NCBI GenBank assembly: GCA_000170815.1
Contig: ABCO01000004.1
Location: 248,001-312,000 of the forward strand
From: an unidentified eubacterium SCB49
Lineage (GTDB): Bacteria; Bacteroidota; Bacteroidia; Flavobacteriales; Flavobacteriaceae
Direction: 5' to 3'
Length of the DNA: 64,000 nt
The position numbers and the translations under genes were made by a program. Shown piece after piece: positions 52,975 through 62,862 of this stretch. The number at the start of each line of letters is the position of its first letter. Positions within the stretch are counted from its first letter, which is position 1. The notes below the pieces were generated by a model that saw only the letters and a list, made by a program, of their open reading frames with translations, did not search any database and was not told the DNA's origin.

Positions 52975-53442
52975 CTATAACCAGCTAAGTTCTTTTCCTG
53001 CATGATCTAATTTGCCACGAAGACTATTATTTTTAACTGCGATATAAAGTTTAGATAAAGTAGAATCGTCCAGCGCTTCATTTTTTAATGAAGGTATTTT
53101 AAGATAAACACGCGTATAAAACGCATTAATATCATCTGTACTATTTGCGGACGATCGTAGTGTTTTTAAGTATCTAGATTTTAATATTGTGTCTCCATTT
53201 TCTAGATTAATTACTGTTTTCTGTTTTTTAGACACTCTTATCTCCTTACTAAAATTGATAGATTCCATATCAATTAACGCTTCATTTAATAGATGATAGT
53301 TTGATTTCTGTAAAAAAGAGTTAGGTGATTTATTTAAGTAAACAGTATTTAATGTATCTGTAAAATTTTGTGCGTTTACAGATGTACTATAACCAAATAC
53401 AGAAATAAAAACGAAAAGTAAAAGAGGTGTTATTTGTTTCAT
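52975..53442 (-). CDS. Secreted protein of unknown function
   Basis: A 155-residue protein with a signal peptide (about 1-24, ending NAQ). The mature part is soluble and shows no known domain. It contains KEIRVSKKQKTVINLENGDTILKSRYL and a C-terminal helix LYIAVKNNSLRGKLDHAG. It lies between the AraC regulator gene and the AhpD-like operon on their strand, 103 bp before the small ORF. A role in the same response is possible but only from position. Confidence 0.6.
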   Translation of the reverse strand: MKQITPLLLFVFISVFGYSTSVNAQNFTDTLNTVYLNKSPNSFLQKSNYHLLNEALIDMESINFSKEIRVSKKQKTVINLENGDTILKSRYLKTLRSSANSTDDINAFYTRVYLKIPSLKNEALDDSTLSKLYIAVKNNSLRGKLDHAGKELSWL

Positions 53443-53575
53443 GATTTGTTGTTTTATGTTGAAAAAAATAGTTTCAACGGGTTGTGATTAATTACACTGC
53501 AAAGATGCGAAGAGAAAAAGGCTTGTTTGTAGTTAGAAAATCCCCAACACATGTCAATTTTTCCCAAAACATCGA

Positions 53576-54403
53576 TTATGCAGATTTTTTAAACTCGGTA
53601 GGCGAAACACCCGTTACTTTTTTAAACATACGGCTTAAATGTGACGCATCTTCAAAGCCTATTTCATAGCCTATTTCTTTTGCACTTTTATCTGTATAAA
53701 GCAATTGTCGTTTGGCTTCAAGAATAACACGAGCATGTATAATCTGCAAAGGACTCTTGCCTAATTTGGCAAAAGAATTAGATAATGTTTTGGGAGATTT
53801 AAAAAGTTTTTCTGCGTAAAAAGACACGTTATGAGCTTCTTTAAAATGAGACTCAACCAATACATTAAACCGTCTCAATAAATGGTCACTCCCTTTTTCT
53901 ACTAATAACTCAGGGTTATTCAATTTAAAAAGGCGAGTCATTTTAATGATAAATCTTGACATTAACATTCTTAACATTTCAGCCTGAATTGGGTCTTTGT
54001 TTTCTATTTCTTCTAGAAAAATTTGATGCAAAATATCAAAACTGCTTTGTTCCTTCTCGTCTAATAAAACAATAGGAATAGATTGATTTCCGAAGAAAAG
54101 AAGCCCTGCACAACTCACCTCTTTATCGTGATCTTTAATACAATAAAACTCACGGTTAAATTGATACACAACACTTCCTTCTCCTCCTACATATTCTAAA
54201 TATTGAATAGGTGTTAACGATATTATTTGCTGTGGTTGTACTGTAATTGGCACACCATCCACAATAATCTCAATAGCAGATTGTCGTGCCCAAATAAAAG
54301 TATACAACTCTAATGGCTTACTCTTTTTAAAAGCTGACAGCACTGCGTCTCCGCCTATAATAAATTGTGCTTTTGTAGAAAACTCTATAAATGTCTTTTG
54401 CAT
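53576..54403 (-). CDS. AraC family transcriptional regulator
   Basis: A 275-residue regulator. The N-terminal cupin-like domain (about 1-155) would bind a ligand. The C-terminal AraC DNA-binding domain (about 178-272) has two HTHs, ending in KEIGYEIGFEDASHLSRMFKKVTGVSPTEFK. It is the closest regulator to the secreted protein, small ORF and AhpD-like genes that follow on its strand. The inducer is unknown. Confidence 0.9.
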   Translation of the reverse strand: MQKTFIEFSTKAQFIIGGDAVLSAFKKSKPLELYTFIWARQSAIEIIVDGVPITVQPQQIISLTPIQYLEYVGGEGSVVYQFNREFYCIKDHDKEVSCAGLLFFGNQSIPIVLLDEKEQSSFDILHQIFLEEIENKDPIQAEMLRMLMSRFIIKMTRLFKLNNPELLVEKGSDHLLRRFNVLVESHFKEAHNVSFYAEKLFKSPKTLSNSFAKLGKSPLQIIHARVILEAKRQLLYTDKSAKEIGYEIGFEDASHLSRMFKKVTGVSPTEFKKSA

Positions 54404-54540
54404 AAATCATTAGTAGCAATTAACAGAAGATACTTACGTTCTCGTTTTTTTATGTAAAAAAATGTTTGAAAATAATTATTTCTGCAACAGTTACTTGGCA
54501 AAAAGAAAAGCACATTAAGCTGATAATGTTGTTACAAATA

Positions 54541-55443
54541 TTAAAAAAAGACGGCTTGTGCCATTTTATAAGTATTTGCGTGAGCCTCAATAATAAGATC
54601 TATATCGGGCGAATAACCGCCTCCCATACTTATCTGTACTGGGATGTTATGATCTTTACAGGTTTGTAACACAAAACGATCTCGCTCTTTACTTCCCTCG
54701 ATGGTACAAGACAAGCGCCCTAGTTTATCTGTTTTTAATATATCTACACCACTGAGATAAAAAATGAAGTCTGGATTAACTTTTTTAATGAGTTTTGGCA
54801 AGGTATTATATAAAACTTCTAGGTATTCTGCATCTTCAGTACCATCATCTAGTCCAATATCTAGATCACTTCTATCTTTTTTAAAAGGGTAGTTTTTTGC
54901 TCCGTGCATAGAAAATGTAAACACACGATCATCATTTTCAAAAATCTTAGCAGTCCCATTGCCTTGATGCACATCGAGATCTACAATTAACACCTGTTTA
55001 GCAATCCCAAGGTCTAACAAATGCCTAGCAGCCACCGCTTGATCATTTAACAAGCAAAAAGCCTCACCGTGATCTGCATACGCGTGATGCGTGCCGCCAG
55101 CACTATTCATTGATACACCATATTCAATTGCATATTCGCATCCTTTTATGGTACCATCTATAATATAATGACCTCTATCTACTAACGCTTTACGTAACGG
55201 GAAACCCATTTTACGAACCTCTTTTTTGTCTATCTCTAGTTTTAAAAGCCTGCGATAATAATCTTCTGTGTGTACTTTAAGTATGCTTGCTTCAGAAACT
55301 TTCTGGGGTTCAAAAAAGTTATCTAATGTGCAGATGCCTTGATCTAGCAAATACTGTGGCAACAGCTCATATTTTGCCATCGGGAAACGATGTCCTTCTG
55401 GCAAACTGTATTTAAAAATAGGATGATAAGCTACTTTGAGCAT
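54541..55443 (-). CDS. Histone-deacetylase family amidohydrolase
   Basis: A 300-residue zinc-dependent deacetylase of the HDAC/AcuC superfamily. The catalytic His pair is THH (119-120). The zinc ligands are Asp157 and His159 in DLDVHQGNG, and Asp234 in SGVDIL. The late GGGYSPD carries the usual Tyr. In bacteria these enzymes act on acetylated small molecules such as polyamines or on acetyl-lysine; the substrate is not clear. It sits 2 bp after the tex stop and may be cotranscribed with tex. Confidence 0.92.
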   Translation of the reverse strand: MLKVAYHPIFKYSLPEGHRFPMAKYELLPQYLLDQGICTLDNFFEPQKVSEASILKVHTEDYYRRLLKLEIDKKEVRKMGFPLRKALVDRGHYIIDGTIKGCEYAIEYGVSMNSAGGTHHAYADHGEAFCLLNDQAVAARHLLDLGIAKQVLIVDLDVHQGNGTAKIFENDDRVFTFSMHGAKNYPFKKDRSDLDIGLDDGTEDAEYLEVLYNTLPKLIKKVNPDFIFYLSGVDILKTDKLGRLSCTIEGSKERDRFVLQTCKDHNIPVQISMGGGYSPDIDLIIEAHANTYKMAQAVFF

Positions 55444-55445
55444 TA

Positions 55446-57563
55446 CTATTTTTCAAGTTTTAACTGTATACGTTTTCTTGCCACATCTACCTCCAGCACT
55501 TTTACCATTACTTGCTGCTGTAAGGTGACATGCTCATTTACATCTTTTACAAAACTGTCAGACAGGTTAGACACATGTATTAACCCGCTTTCTTTTATAC
55601 CAACATCTACAAAACAGCCAAAAGCCGTGATGTTATTTACAATACCAGGTAATAATTGACCCGAGCGTAAATCGTCAATCGTTTTTATGTTTTGGTTAAA
55701 GGCAAATGCTTTTGCTTTTTCTCTAATATCAAGCCCTGGCTTTTCTAGTTCTTTAATTATATCTTCTAGCGTAGGTAAGCCCACCTCATCTGTGCAATAA
55801 TTATTTAATGGCACATTTTTTAACGCTGTGGTATTTCCGAGGAAAGCAGAAAGCGCCACGCCTTGATCTTTTGCCATCTGTTTTACAAGCGCATAGCGTT
55901 CTGGATGCACAGAAGAATTATCTAAGGGGTTTTTAGCATCACGAATACGTAAAAAACCTGCGCCTTGCTCAAATGCTTTTGCACCTAATCTCGGTACTTT
56001 TTTAATGTCATTTCTAGAAGTAAACGCTCCGTTTGCCTCACGATATGTTACTATGTTTTCGGCAAGTTTAGGGCCAATTCCAGACACATAACTCAGTAAA
56101 GGCACACTCGCCGTATTGATATTTACACCAACGGCATTCACACAATTTTCTACCACACGATCTAGCGAGTTTTTTAATTGCGTTTGGTCTACATCGTGTT
56201 GATATTGCCCCACACCAATAGATTTGGCGTCAATCTTCACCAACTCTGCTAGCGGATCTGCGAGCCTGCGGCCTATAGATATCGCGCCACGTACCGTCAC
56301 ATCATAATCTGGAAACTCATCACGGGCAATTTTACTTGCGCTATAAATACTAGCACCTGCTTCGCTTACAATAAATACCTCTACTGCTGTTTTAAACGGA
56401 ATCTTTTTAACCACGGCTTCGGTCTCCCTCGAGGCGGTACCGTTACCTATGGCGATGGCTTCTATTTTATATTTTTGGACTAAGTGGGCTATTGTGTTCA
56501 TCGCTCCCGTATCATCGCTTTTAGGAGGATGTGGATAGATCGTGCTGTTGTGTAAAAAAGCACCTTGTTCGTCTAGACAAACTACTTTACAGCCAGTTCT
56601 AAAACCTGGGTCTATAGCAAGAATTCGTTTTTCGCCAAGTGGCGAACCTAACAATAATTGCTTTAAGTTTTTGGCAAAAATAGAGATGGCCGTTTCGTCT
56701 GCTTTCTTTTTTGCGGCACTCATAATCTCGTTAGACAATGCCGGAAACAACAAACGTTTATAGGCATCTGCAATGGCAAGCTCTATTTGGTCTGCACAAT
56801 CGCCTTGTGATTTTATAAGTTTACGTGCTATTCTGTCTAAAACTCGTTCTTTTTCAATCTCAATTTTTACGCGAATAAAACCTTCATTTTCTGCTCGTAA
56901 AATGGCTAATAATCTATGTGAAGGACAACGTTTTAAAGACTCATCCCACGAAAAGTAATCTCTAAACTTTTGGGCTTTTTCGTCATCTTTTTTAGCCTTT
57001 ACAACTTTGGTGCTTATTACTGCGTGACGTTCTAATTCTCGTCTAATGTTGTTTCTAATATCCACACGCTCATTAATCCACTCTGCAATAATGTATCGCG
57101 CACCCTCTAAGGCTTCATCTGCACTCGTTACCTTTTGGGTGATATATCTTAAAGCTAGACCCTCCACATCACGGGCATTTTGCGCCATAATGAGTTTTGC
57201 TAAGGGTTCTAAACCATTTTTACGTGCGGTTTCTGCTTTGGTTTTTCGTTTTTTCTTGAAAGGCAAATAAATATCCTCTAGCGTAATACTGCCTTTTGCT
57301 TCGGAAATTTTAGCTTTGAGTTCTGTCGTTAATTCTCCCTGTTCCTCCATCGCTTTTAAGATGGTGGCTTTTCTTTTTTCTAGGGTTTCAAACGCTTCTT
57401 TTAAAGCAACTATTTGCTCGATTTGCACCTCATCAAGATTACCTGTGCGTTCTTTTCTGTAACGCGCTATAAAAGGAATGGTGCAATCTTCTGCCAGTAA
57501 TGCAAGCGTGTTTTTAATGCTTGATTCTGGGAGGTTGGTGGTTTTTAGGATGTGGTTGAGCAT
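55446..57563 (-). CDS. tex: RNA-binding transcription accessory protein Tex
   Basis: A Tex protein with an N-terminal helical region, an YqgF/RNase-H-like domain (ILAIDPGFRTGCKVVCLD ... IAIGNGTASRETE), a helix-hairpin-helix region (YVSGIGPKLAENIVTYREANG), and a C-terminal S1 domain (GQLLPGIVNNITAFGCFVDVG). I start at ATG 57563 (MLNHILKTTNLPESS). The upstream ATG at 57587 adds MRGLFFFS, which is encoded by the metG terminator and its T tract. About 705 residues, as in other Tex proteins. It supports transcription and RNA metabolism. Confidence 0.9.
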   Translation of the reverse strand: MLNHILKTTNLPESSIKNTLALLAEDCTIPFIARYRKERTGNLDEVQIEQIVALKEAFETLEKRKATILKAMEEQGELTTELKAKISEAKGSITLEDIYLPFKKKRKTKAETARKNGLEPLAKLIMAQNARDVEGLALRYITQKVTSADEALEGARYIIAEWINERVDIRNNIRRELERHAVISTKVVKAKKDDEKAQKFRDYFSWDESLKRCPSHRLLAILRAENEGFIRVKIEIEKERVLDRIARKLIKSQGDCADQIELAIADAYKRLLFPALSNEIMSAAKKKADETAISIFAKNLKQLLLGSPLGEKRILAIDPGFRTGCKVVCLDEQGAFLHNSTIYPHPPKSDDTGAMNTIAHLVQKYKIEAIAIGNGTASRETEAVVKKIPFKTAVEVFIVSEAGASIYSASKIARDEFPDYDVTVRGAISIGRRLADPLAELVKIDAKSIGVGQYQHDVDQTQLKNSLDRVVENCVNAVGVNINTASVPLLSYVSGIGPKLAENIVTYREANGAFTSRNDIKKVPRLGAKAFEQGAGFLRIRDAKNPLDNSSVHPERYALVKQMAKDQGVALSAFLGNTTALKNVPLNNYCTDEVGLPTLEDIIKELEKPGLDIREKAKAFAFNQNIKTIDDLRSGQLLPGIVNNITAFGCFVDVGIKESGLIHVSNLSDSFVKDVNEHVTLQQQVMVKVLEVDVARKRIQLKLEK

Positions 57564-57579
57564 AGAAAAAAAAAAAAGA

Positions 57580-57606
57580 CCTCTCAAGTTTGGTATACTA
57601 GAGAGG
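57580..57606 (-). terminator. Terminator of metG
   Basis: Read on the minus strand: stem CCTCTC/GAGAGG with a 15-base loop, then a long T tract (57566-57577 on plus as A). It sits between metG and tex. Confidence 0.8.
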
Positions 57607-57624
57607 CCCTATTTGTATTAAGTT

Positions 57625-59697
57625 TTAGTTTATCGTCTCCCCATTAGCAACACCAGCAACATCTGGATTTACAAACACTAACTTACCATCTGGCATTTCG
57701 GTCATTAAGATCATCCCTTCGCTTTCTACGCCTCTTAAAGCTCTGGGTGCAAGGTTAACTAAAACGGTTACTTGTTTTCCAATAATCTCTTCTGGTGTAA
57801 AGCTTTCTGCAATACCAGAAACAATGGTGCGCACATCAATACCTGTATCTACTTTTAATACTAAAAGCTTTTTTGTTTTAGGCATTTTTTCTGCTTCTAA
57901 AATCGTACCTACACGCATATCCAACTTTGTAAAATCGTCAAAAGTAGCGATGTCTTTTTGCGGTGTTACTTCTTTGTTTGCTATCTCGTTGGCTAGTTTA
58001 CTAGCTTCTAGTTTATCCAATTGTGCTTGTATTTGTTTATCTTCTATTTTACTGAAGAGTAATTCGTTTTTGTTAATCGTGTGTCCTGGCGCGATTAATT
58101 CTTCTTTTGTTGAAATATCGCTCCAAGTTAAAGACCCTTCGACTGCGCTCAGGCTGACATTGAGCATATTTTTAAGCTTTGTTGAAGTGAAAGGTAAAAA
58201 CGGCTCACTTAAAACAGCTAATGCGTTTGCTATTTGCAACGCAACATACATAATCGTTTTTGTGCGTTCTTCGTCAACCTTAATGGTTTTCCAAGGCTCT
58301 TCGTCTGCTAGGTATTTGTTTCCTAATCTGGCAACATTCATTAACTCTTGTTGTGCTTCTCTAAAACGGTATCTCTCGATGCTGCTTTCTATTACAGCAG
58401 GATAGGTTTTTAATTCTGTAAGCGTTTGCTCGTCTACATCAGAGAAAGCTGCTGGTGCAGGTACCACGCCATCATAATATTTATGGGTAAGCACCGTAAC
58501 TCGATTTATAAAGTTTCCGAAGATAGCCACCAGCTCATTGTTATTTCTGGCTTGAAAATCTGCCCACGTAAAGTCGTTATCTTTAGTCTCTGGCGCGTTT
58601 GCCGTCAAGGTATAACGCAACACATCTTGCTGTCCAGGAAAATCTTCTAGGTACTCGTGTAACCAAACCGCCCAGTTTTTACTTGTGCTTATTTTATTAC
58701 CTTCTAAGTTTAAAAACTCATTTGCCGGTACGTTGTCTGGCATTATATAAGTCCCATCTGCCTTTAACATACTCGGGAAAATAATACAGTGAAAAACAAT
58801 GTTGTCTTTCCCTATAAAATGAAGCAGTTTTGTGTCGTCACTTTTCCAGTATGGCTCCCAGTCTTTTCCTTCTTTTTCTGCCCATTCTTTGGTTGCAGAA
58901 ATATAGCCAATAGGGGCATCAAACCAAACATATAAAACTTTACCGTCTGCGCCTTCTACAGGGACAGGGATTCCCCAATCTAAATCACGGGTTACTGCAC
59001 GAGGTCTCAACCCGTCGTCAATCCAAGATTTACATTGCCCGTACACGTTTGTTTTCCAGTCTTTTTTATGCTCTTTTAAAATCCATTCTTTTAAAAATGG
59101 CTCATATTGATCTAAGGGTAAAAACCAGTGTTTTGTTTCTTTTAGTGTAGGTACAGCACCTGTAATGGCACTTTTTGGGTTTATTAAATCTGTTGCGTTG
59201 TGAGACGTACCACAAGCTTCACATTGATCGCCGTAGCTTTCTTCGTTTCCACATTTTGGGCAAGTACCTATTACAAAACGATCTGCTAAAAACTGATCTG
59301 CTTCTGCATCGTATAATTGCTCGGTTACTTCTTCAATAAATTTCCCTTCGTCGTATAATTTTTTAAAAAAATCGCTTGCCGTATCGTGGTGTACTTTTGC
59401 TGATGTACGCGAATAGTTATCAAAGCTAACCCCAAAATCTTCAAACGATTGTTTGATAATCGCGTGGTATTTATCTACTACTTGCTGCGGCGTGATGCCT
59501 TCTTTTTTTGCTTTTATTGTAATAGGCACTCCGTGCTCATCACTACCACAAACAAATGCCACATCTTTACCTTGTAATCGCTGAAAACGCGCATAAATAT
59601 CTGCGGGTACATACACACCTGCTAAGTGACCTATGTGAACTGGGCCGTTAGTATATGGTAATGCTGCGGTAATGGTGTATCTTTTTGGGTCTTGCAT
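57625..59697 (-). CDS. metG: Methionine-tRNA ligase
   Basis: Class I synthetase that charges tRNA-Met. The HIGH box is in [12 protein letters not shown], the zinc knuckle is [18 protein letters not shown], the KMSKS-like loop is KISTSKN, and a C-terminal tRNA-binding OB domain (about 585-690; [26 protein letters not shown]) promotes dimerisation. About 690 residues, normal for this form. Residues about 513-521 (NVSLSAVEG) come from a dispersed-repeat unit inserted in frame at 58134-58160, an oddity without an obvious effect on the motifs. Confidence 0.95.
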   Translation of the reverse strand: MQDPKRYTITAALPYTNGPVHIGHLAGVYVPADIYARFQRLQGKDVAFVCGSDEHGVPITIKAKKEGITPQQVVDKYHAIIKQSFEDFGVSFDNYSRTSAKVHHDTASDFFKKLYDEGKFIEEVTEQLYDAEADQFLADRFVIGTCPKCGNEESYGDQCEACGTSHNATDLINPKSAITGAVPTLKETKHWFLPLDQYEPFLKEWILKEHKKDWKTNVYGQCKSWIDDGLRPRAVTRDLDWGIPVPVEGADGKVLYVWFDAPIGYISATKEWAEKEGKDWEPYWKSDDTKLLHFIGKDNIVFHCIIFPSMLKADGTYIMPDNVPANEFLNLEGNKISTSKNWAVWLHEYLEDFPGQQDVLRYTLTANAPETKDNDFTWADFQARNNNELVAIFGNFINRVTVLTHKYYDGVVPAPAAFSDVDEQTLTELKTYPAVIESSIERYRFREAQQELMNVARLGNKYLADEEPWKTIKVDEERTKTIMYVALQIANALAVLSEPFLPFTSTKLKNMLNVSLSAVEGSLTWSDISTKEELIAPGHTINKNELLFSKIEDKQIQAQLDKLEASKLANEIANKEVTPQKDIATFDDFTKLDMRVGTILEAEKMPKTKKLLVLKVDTGIDVRTIVSGIAESFTPEEIIGKQVTVLVNLAPRALRGVESEGMILMTEMPDGKLVFVNPDVAGVANGETIN
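58134..58160 (-). repeat. Dispersed-repeat fragment inside metG
   Basis: 27 bp read on the minus strand as ATGTCAGCCTGAGCGCAGTC plus GAAGGGT. This kind of unit (TGTCA-CTGAGCG-AGTCGAAG) is a common intergenic repeat in flavobacteria, from memory. A degenerate relative lies at 59837-59862. Here it is translated in frame as NVSLSAVEG. Confidence 0.6.
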
Positions 59698-59997
59698 GAG
59701 AATCGTGATTTTAAGAGTGCAAAAATAAGGAATTTATGTTGGGAATATGGACCGCTAGCGCTGAAAGAAGAAAGAACATTCGCTTCGCTCATTGAAAGAA
59801 GAAGGAGGATGCTTTTACTAGTTATATTATTTGCCTAATGTCACACTGAGTACTTCGACTGATATTGCTAAATACACCGTTATTGAACAAAAAAACCTCT
59901 CAGATTTTGAAGACCAGAGCGGTTTAATAAAACAATAAATTTTCACAAAATTTAGTTTAAAAAGCTAGCCAAGCAGTTTCATTTATTATGAAAAAAA
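59698..59997. other. 300-bp intergenic stretch with repeat remnants
   Basis: No gene seen. It contains an 11-bp direct repeat TGAAAGAAGAA (59762-59772 and 59793-59803, 31 bp apart) and, at 59837-59862, a TGTCACACTGAG...TTCGACTGA unit similar to the repeat inside metG. These look like remnants of dispersed repeats. Confidence 0.5.
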
Positions 59998-61545
59998 TCA
60001 AGTTTCAGTGGAGACAGACTTTTCTCTAATCACCTGTCCTATAGGTTTATTATCAATTTTACATTCTAACCATGAAATAATATCAAGGTATAAAAATGAT
60101 CTACGCTCAAAAGGATGATTCTCATAGCGTTTTAAGGTAATTAATAATTCTTTAAACTTACCTTTAAGCTCATAAGGATAAGAACCTTGGAGGCCTCTTA
60201 TAAATTTTATAATCTCTTTTTGAACTTCATGTAAGTCATTCATTTTTATTAAAAACTTGTAAGTACTTTTTAATAAAGATTCTAAATGAAAATCCAATCC
60301 TGCTTCATAATGCGCTATAAAATTTAAAATTCTAGAAAAACAAAGCAAGTCTTCCCTCATGGATAAGGTTTTGTTTGTAATTATTTTTTCTAAGTAAGAT
60401 ATACAGGCTTTATTGTTACCAGAACCAAAATTTAAAATTGCAAACTTGTAATAAAAAATCATTTTATGATGTGGATCTATCCTATCATCAAAGAGCAGAA
60501 GCTCCTTCTCTATCTTTGGAATTATAGCAAGCCCCTCATCAAAAGTTCCATCTATAAAATATTGGTTTATGTTATGAATGTTTGTGTATAAGAATATCAA
60601 AGTAGTCACATTCTCATCTTTAACGAAAGAAGGATGGCTAGTTACTGCTTTAAACTTATTTAAGCTTTCAATAAATTTATTTTTATTCTTTACAAAAAAG
60701 ATAGATTCTAATAAGTAGTTATTTCCTTTAAGAAAAAAGACTGGGTTTAAATTTATCATTTGAGGGTTGTCATAAAATAAATCAACCCATTTTGATGCGT
60801 ATTTAAAACAGTTTAAAAAGTCTTGCATTAAAAAATTGTACCATAAAAAAGTTTTAAAGAGCCATAAACGTTCTCTAAAACCTAATCGACAAAACTCCAA
60901 ATCGGGCATTCTATCGTTAAAAAACACAATAAGTTGTGCGCTTTCTTCTTCGTTTTTTACATAACCTGTTTTAAGAATTTTACTGTAAAGTTCAAGTGAA
61001 AGGTTAGACAACCTACTGGCTATTACATTAAGCTCGCTCAAATCTTTTGCTTCTCCAACAAGCTCTTCGGCGCGACTACTAATACTTCGGGTAATGTATT
61101 GTGACTCAATCACTTTTTCTAACTCAACAATTTCAAAAGCCATATTTTTCTCTTCATTAGACATCGCCATTTCTTTAGCTTTATCTAAAATTTTTAAGCT
61201 TTGCTTGTAAAGGCCTTTATGGTATAAAATAGAAGCGAAATCAAGTTGATTTCTAATTTGTGACCGAATATTTTGATGTAATGGATTTAGTTTTAAGCTA
61301 ACTAATATCTGCTTGTATAAATGTGCTTTTACATTGGCCAACTGTTGTTTGCTAACAATTCCCTTTTTAACAATATTAGATTCATTATAACTTTTAGCCT
61401 TATCAAGATGATTAAATAAGTTTAAGTATTTAGACTCTGAATTCACACCAAGTCTTCCAACATACAATTTAAACTGTCGCTTTTCAGATTTAGTTAATGA
61501 CTTAACTAATATGAATAAATTATCTTTTGTTTCTTTAGTCATCAA
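59998..61545 (-). CDS. Large helical-repeat protein of unknown function
   Basis: A 515-residue soluble protein, almost all alpha-helical, with TPR-like spacing of helices (LYHKGLYKQSLKILDKAKEMA, NFGSGNNKACISYLEKIITNK). The N-terminus is MMTKETKDNLFILVKSLTKSEKRQFKLY; the second Met at 61542 is equally possible. No catalytic motif, membrane helix or signal was found. It is divergent from the leu genes with a 141-bp gap. Proteins with a KSEKRQFKLYV start recur in Bacteroidota without an assigned role, from memory. Confidence 0.7.
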   Translation of the reverse strand: MMTKETKDNLFILVKSLTKSEKRQFKLYVGRLGVNSESKYLNLFNHLDKAKSYNESNIVKKGIVSKQQLANVKAHLYKQILVSLKLNPLHQNIRSQIRNQLDFASILYHKGLYKQSLKILDKAKEMAMSNEEKNMAFEIVELEKVIESQYITRSISSRAEELVGEAKDLSELNVIASRLSNLSLELYSKILKTGYVKNEEESAQLIVFFNDRMPDLEFCRLGFRERLWLFKTFLWYNFLMQDFLNCFKYASKWVDLFYDNPQMINLNPVFFLKGNNYLLESIFFVKNKNKFIESLNKFKAVTSHPSFVKDENVTTLIFLYTNIHNINQYFIDGTFDEGLAIIPKIEKELLLFDDRIDPHHKMIFYYKFAILNFGSGNNKACISYLEKIITNKTLSMREDLLCFSRILNFIAHYEAGLDFHLESLLKSTYKFLIKMNDLHEVQKEIIKFIRGLQGSYPYELKGKFKELLITLKRYENHPFERRSFLYLDIISWLECKIDNKPIGQVIREKSVSTET

Positions 61546-61686
61546 GAAGATTTAGTAGTATAGGGTTGATTTTCAGTAGTTTACTTTAATTTATCTCTTT
61601 TGGGCATCGTAAAACACAGAAAACCAGGTTTTAGTAAAAAGTATCACCTTATAAATTTGTTTGAAAATACTAAACTAAATTTAAAA

Positions 61687-62862
61687 ATGTCAAATAACTA
61701 CATTCAAATTTTTGATACAACTTTGAGAGATGGAGAACAAGTACCCGGGTGTAAACTTGACACAAAGCAAAAAGTTATAATTGCAGAGCAACTAGACCTT
61801 CTTGGCGTAAATGTAATAGAGGCAGGTTTTCCTGTATCAAGCCCTGGCGACTTTAATGCTGTTAAAGCAGTTTCAAGAGTTGTTAAAAATGCCACTGTCT
61901 GTGCTCTATCTAGGTCTGTAAAAAACGATATAAAAACTGCTGCAGAATCTCTAGAAGGTGCTAAATACCCACGAATACACACTGGGATAGGAACTTCTGA
62001 ATCTCATATTAAATATAAGTTTAAAACGACTCAAGAAGATATTTTAGAACGTGCTTTTGAGGCTGTAAAATATGCAAAAACTTTTGTTGAAGATATTGAG
62101 TTTTATGCAGAAGATGCTGGACGAACAAACAATGAGTACTTAGCAAGAGTATGCGAAGCTGCTATAAAAGCAGGGGCTACTGTATTGAACATTCCAGATA
62201 CAACGGGCTATTGTTTACCAAGTGAATATGGTTCAAAAATAAAATACCTTAAAGAACACGTAAAAGGGATCGATAATGTAATATTATCCTGCCATTGCCA
62301 TAATGATTTAGGGCTTGCAACTGCAAATGCTATAGAAGGAATTATCAACGGAGCTAAACAAGTAGAATGTACTATTAACGGTATTGGAGAGCGGGCTGGG
62401 AATACTGCACTAGAAGAAGTAGTTATGGTCTTAAAACAGCACCCTTACCTTAATATTGAAACTCAAATTGACACGACTAGACTCTATGGTATTAGCCAGT
62501 TAGTTAGTGAGAGTATGGGAGTGTATACACAACCCAACAAAGCTATCGTAGGTGTAAATGCTTTTGCTCATAGCTCGGGCATACATCAAGATGGTATTAT
62601 TAAAAACAGGGAAACATACGAAATAATTAACCCTAAAGATGTAGGCGTAATAGAGTCTTCTATTGTTTTAACAGCTAGAAGCGGACGTGCTGCACTTGCA
62701 TATCGCGCAAAAAACGTGGGTTATAATTTAACGAAGTTACAATTAGATAATGTCTATGAAAACTTCTTGCATTTTGCTGATAAAAAGAAAGAAGTCAATA
62801 ATAATGACATTCATCAAATTATAGAAACTAGTAAAGTATATCAAGAAATTAAAACAAACTAG
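61687..62862 (+). CDS. leuA: 2-isopropylmalate synthase
   Basis: First committed step of leucine synthesis (acetyl-CoA + 2-oxoisovalerate). Counted from ATG 61687 ([18 protein letters not shown]), 391 residues. The catalytic start [13 protein letters not shown] and the metal-binding [13 protein letters not shown] are present. The C-terminal leucine-binding regulatory domain of the long form is missing, as is usual for this roughly 390-residue type, so feedback inhibition may differ. The longer reading from 61600 lacks conservation. leuC begins at the next base after the stop. Confidence 0.93.
   Translation: MSNNYIQIFDTTLRDGEQVPGCKLDTKQKVIIAEQLDLLGVNVIEAGFPVSSPGDFNAVKAVSRVVKNATVCALSRSVKNDIKTAAESLEGAKYPRIHTGIGTSESHIKYKFKTTQEDILERAFEAVKYAKTFVEDIEFYAEDAGRTNNEYLARVCEAAIKAGATVLNIPDTTGYCLPSEYGSKIKYLKEHVKGIDNVILSCHCHNDLGLATANAIEGIINGAKQVECTINGIGERAGNTALEEVVMVLKQHPYLNIETQIDTTRLYGISQLVSESMGVYTQPNKAIVGVNAFAHSSGIHQDGIIKNRETYEIINPKDVGVIESSIVLTARSGRAALAYRAKNVGYNLTKLQLDNVYENFLHFADKKKEVNNNDIHQIIETSKVYQEIKTN

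Noticed and set aside
57824..58405. A 193-codon plus-strand frame inside metG
   Set aside because: It is antisense to the strongly conserved metG and has the Ser/Ile/Phe-rich composition of a shadow frame.
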